Part shown: positions 6,686-7,595 of the stretch, in pieces | Position numbering within the stretch: the stretch's first letter is position 1 | How the letters are laid out: every line of letters begins with the position of its first letter | Assembly: GCA_913053915.1 (NCBI GenBank) | Contig: CAJXGP010000080.1 | Span: 1 to 7,595, forward strand | DNA length: 7,595 bases | Direction of reading: 5' to 3' | From: an uncultured Ignavibacteriales bacterium | GTDB taxonomy: Bacteria > Bacteroidota > Ignavibacteria > Ignavibacteriales > Ignavibacteriaceae | The notes under the pieces: model-generated | Database searches by the model: none | What the model was told of the DNA's origin: nothing | What the model saw: the letters and a program-made list of their open reading frames with translations, nothing else | Translations under genes and position numbers: made by a program

Positions 6686-7595
6686 ATGAAAAGGAAACAT
6701 ATATTACAAATATTGATACTGATTTGCTTGGCAGTATTTTCATTTGAAGTAGATGCTCAAACAACCTGGTTCCAAACATTTCAAGATGCTGATTTGATGC
6801 TTTCCGGGGTTGATTTTAACAACTCCGGTGGTGCTTTGTTGTTTAATCATCCTTCAGGTATTGCAAGTGACGGAACACATTTTATTCTATGCGACAGATT
6901 TAACAATCGCGTTTTAATATGGAATAATCTTCCGACAAAGTGGGACAACCAACCGGATATTGTACTTGGGCAAACGGATATGATCGGCAATAATTCCGGT
7001 TCGGGAATGGATCAGCTTAATTTTCCCGGGAATGTATCCGTTGGCAGTAACGGAAAACTTGTAATTGCCGATACCGATAATGACAGAATACTTATTTGGA
7101 ATACATTCCCCACACAAAACGGGCAGCCTGCCGATATTGAAATTTATTTTCCTGCTTTCAGTACGAGTCATCCTGTGGACGGCTGGCCTTGGGGAGTTTA
7201 CACTGACGGTACAAAATTATCCGCTACATCAACTATAGGATCAAAAATATTTTTCTGGAGTTCAATGCCCTCTAATAATAATCAACCTCCGGATTATACA
7301 ATTGCTTTGCCTGATTTCGGCACACCGCGTACAATTTCATCCGACGGTGCAACGTATTTTTTCGTTGGGGATCATAATTCCAAGGTCAATGCACCACTGG
7401 CTGGCACATTTTTTTGGAATTCTTATCCTACTCAAGAAAATCAGCCCTATGATTTTTACGGAGATGGGTGGATTAAGGGTGTAAAACTACCTGACGGTAA
7501 ATTGATTGCAGGCGGATTACTTGATGTTGAAATTTGGAACCAATTTCCAACTGCTTCTACGCAATTTCCTAATCTTATGCTGCAAAATAATTATT
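6686..7595 (+). CDS. Secreted NHL-like beta-propeller protein (3' partial)
   Basis: The frame is open from the ATG at 6686, with a good Shine-Dalgarno, to the window edge, giving 303 codons. Residues 1-24 are a signal peptide (MKRKH, hydrophobic ILILICLAVFSF, cut after VDA before Q25). NHL-type blades follow: FNHPSGIASDG (53-63), then FNNRVLIWNNLP with R75 and W79, and LNFPGNVSVGSNG with ADTDNDRILIW (W138). A signature of the form W..xPTxxxQPxD recurs five times, with the Trp at 79, 138, 191, 244 and 284, so at least five blades lie in the visible part. The NHL fold is a protein- or ligand-binding propeller; no catalytic site is seen. A T9SS sorting tail may lie beyond the window, but that is a guess. 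It starts 34 bp after the short exported ORF and may be co-transcribed with it. The exact function is unknown. Confidence 0.8.
   Translation, partial: MKRKHILQILILICLAVFSFEVDAQTTWFQTFQDADLMLSGVDFNNSGGALLFNHPSGIASDGTHFILCDRFNNRVLIWNNLPTKWDNQPDIVLGQTDMIGNNSGSGMDQLNFPGNVSVGSNGKLVIADTDNDRILIWNTFPTQNGQPADIEIYFPAFSTSHPVDGWPWGVYTDGTKLSATSTIGSKIFFWSSMPSNNNQPPDYTIALPDFGTPRTISSDGATYFFVGDHNSKVNAPLAGTFFWNSYPTQENQPYDFYGDGWIKGVKLPDGKLIAGGLLDVEIWNQFPTASTQFPNLMLQNNY

Noticed and set aside
6914..7484. - strand frame at 6914-7171 and + strand frame at 7302-7484 inside the propeller gene
   Set aside because: The uninterrupted frame from 6686 with signal peptide and repeats explains this DNA; the others have no supporting start signal or motif.

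Overview
The window looks like a piece of an AT-rich genome from the Bacteroidota/Ignavibacteriota (FCB) side of the tree. The strongest pointer is the type IX secretion (T9SS) type A C-terminal sorting domain of the second gene, with its NYPNPFNPST motif and VYDVLGREVATLVN block, which is the style common in Ignavibacteria-like genomes. The large sensor with Reg_prop beta-propellers and a Y_Y_Y domain, the tail-fibre-type S74 chaperone protein and the secreted NHL-type propeller fit the same group. Every convincing gene is on the + strand. The only coding signal on the - strand is a decayed transposase-like remnant.

Layout. Positions 3-827 hold the 3' part of a surface-fibre-like protein with YadA-type head repeats, a peptidase S74/ICA chaperone domain and a coiled coil. 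It is followed after 17 bp by 845-2251, a secreted beta-rich protein with a T9SS type A tail. That tail contains a 35-bp near-palindrome read in frame. Positions 2252-2649 form a gene-poor gap with small inverted repeats and, on the - strand, what appears to be the C-terminal end of an integrase-core transposase, broken by a stop and a 17/16-bp duplication. Positions 2650-5649 encode a 999-residue membrane histidine kinase with about 14 propeller blades in its sensor part. It is followed by 5687-6325, a NarL/FixJ-type response regulator. Positions 6439-6651 hold a short signal-peptide-bearing ORF that may be a truncated leader of a larger protein. From 6686 to the end runs the start of a secreted NHL-like propeller protein, cut by the window edge.

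How they may work together. The kinase and regulator form a textbook two-component pair: periplasmic propeller sensor, one membrane pass, HisKA_3-type dimerisation/HATPase domain, then a separate REC-LuxR regulator. The flanking genes encode exported or surface proteins and are possible targets, but nothing in the sequence proves this. I did not find a clearly new multi-gene system. The most unusual items are the palindrome inside the T9SS sorting domain, the antisense transposase relic, and the five-fold W..P..QP repeat of the last protein. No tRNA, rRNA, CRISPR array or convincing rho-independent terminator was seen.
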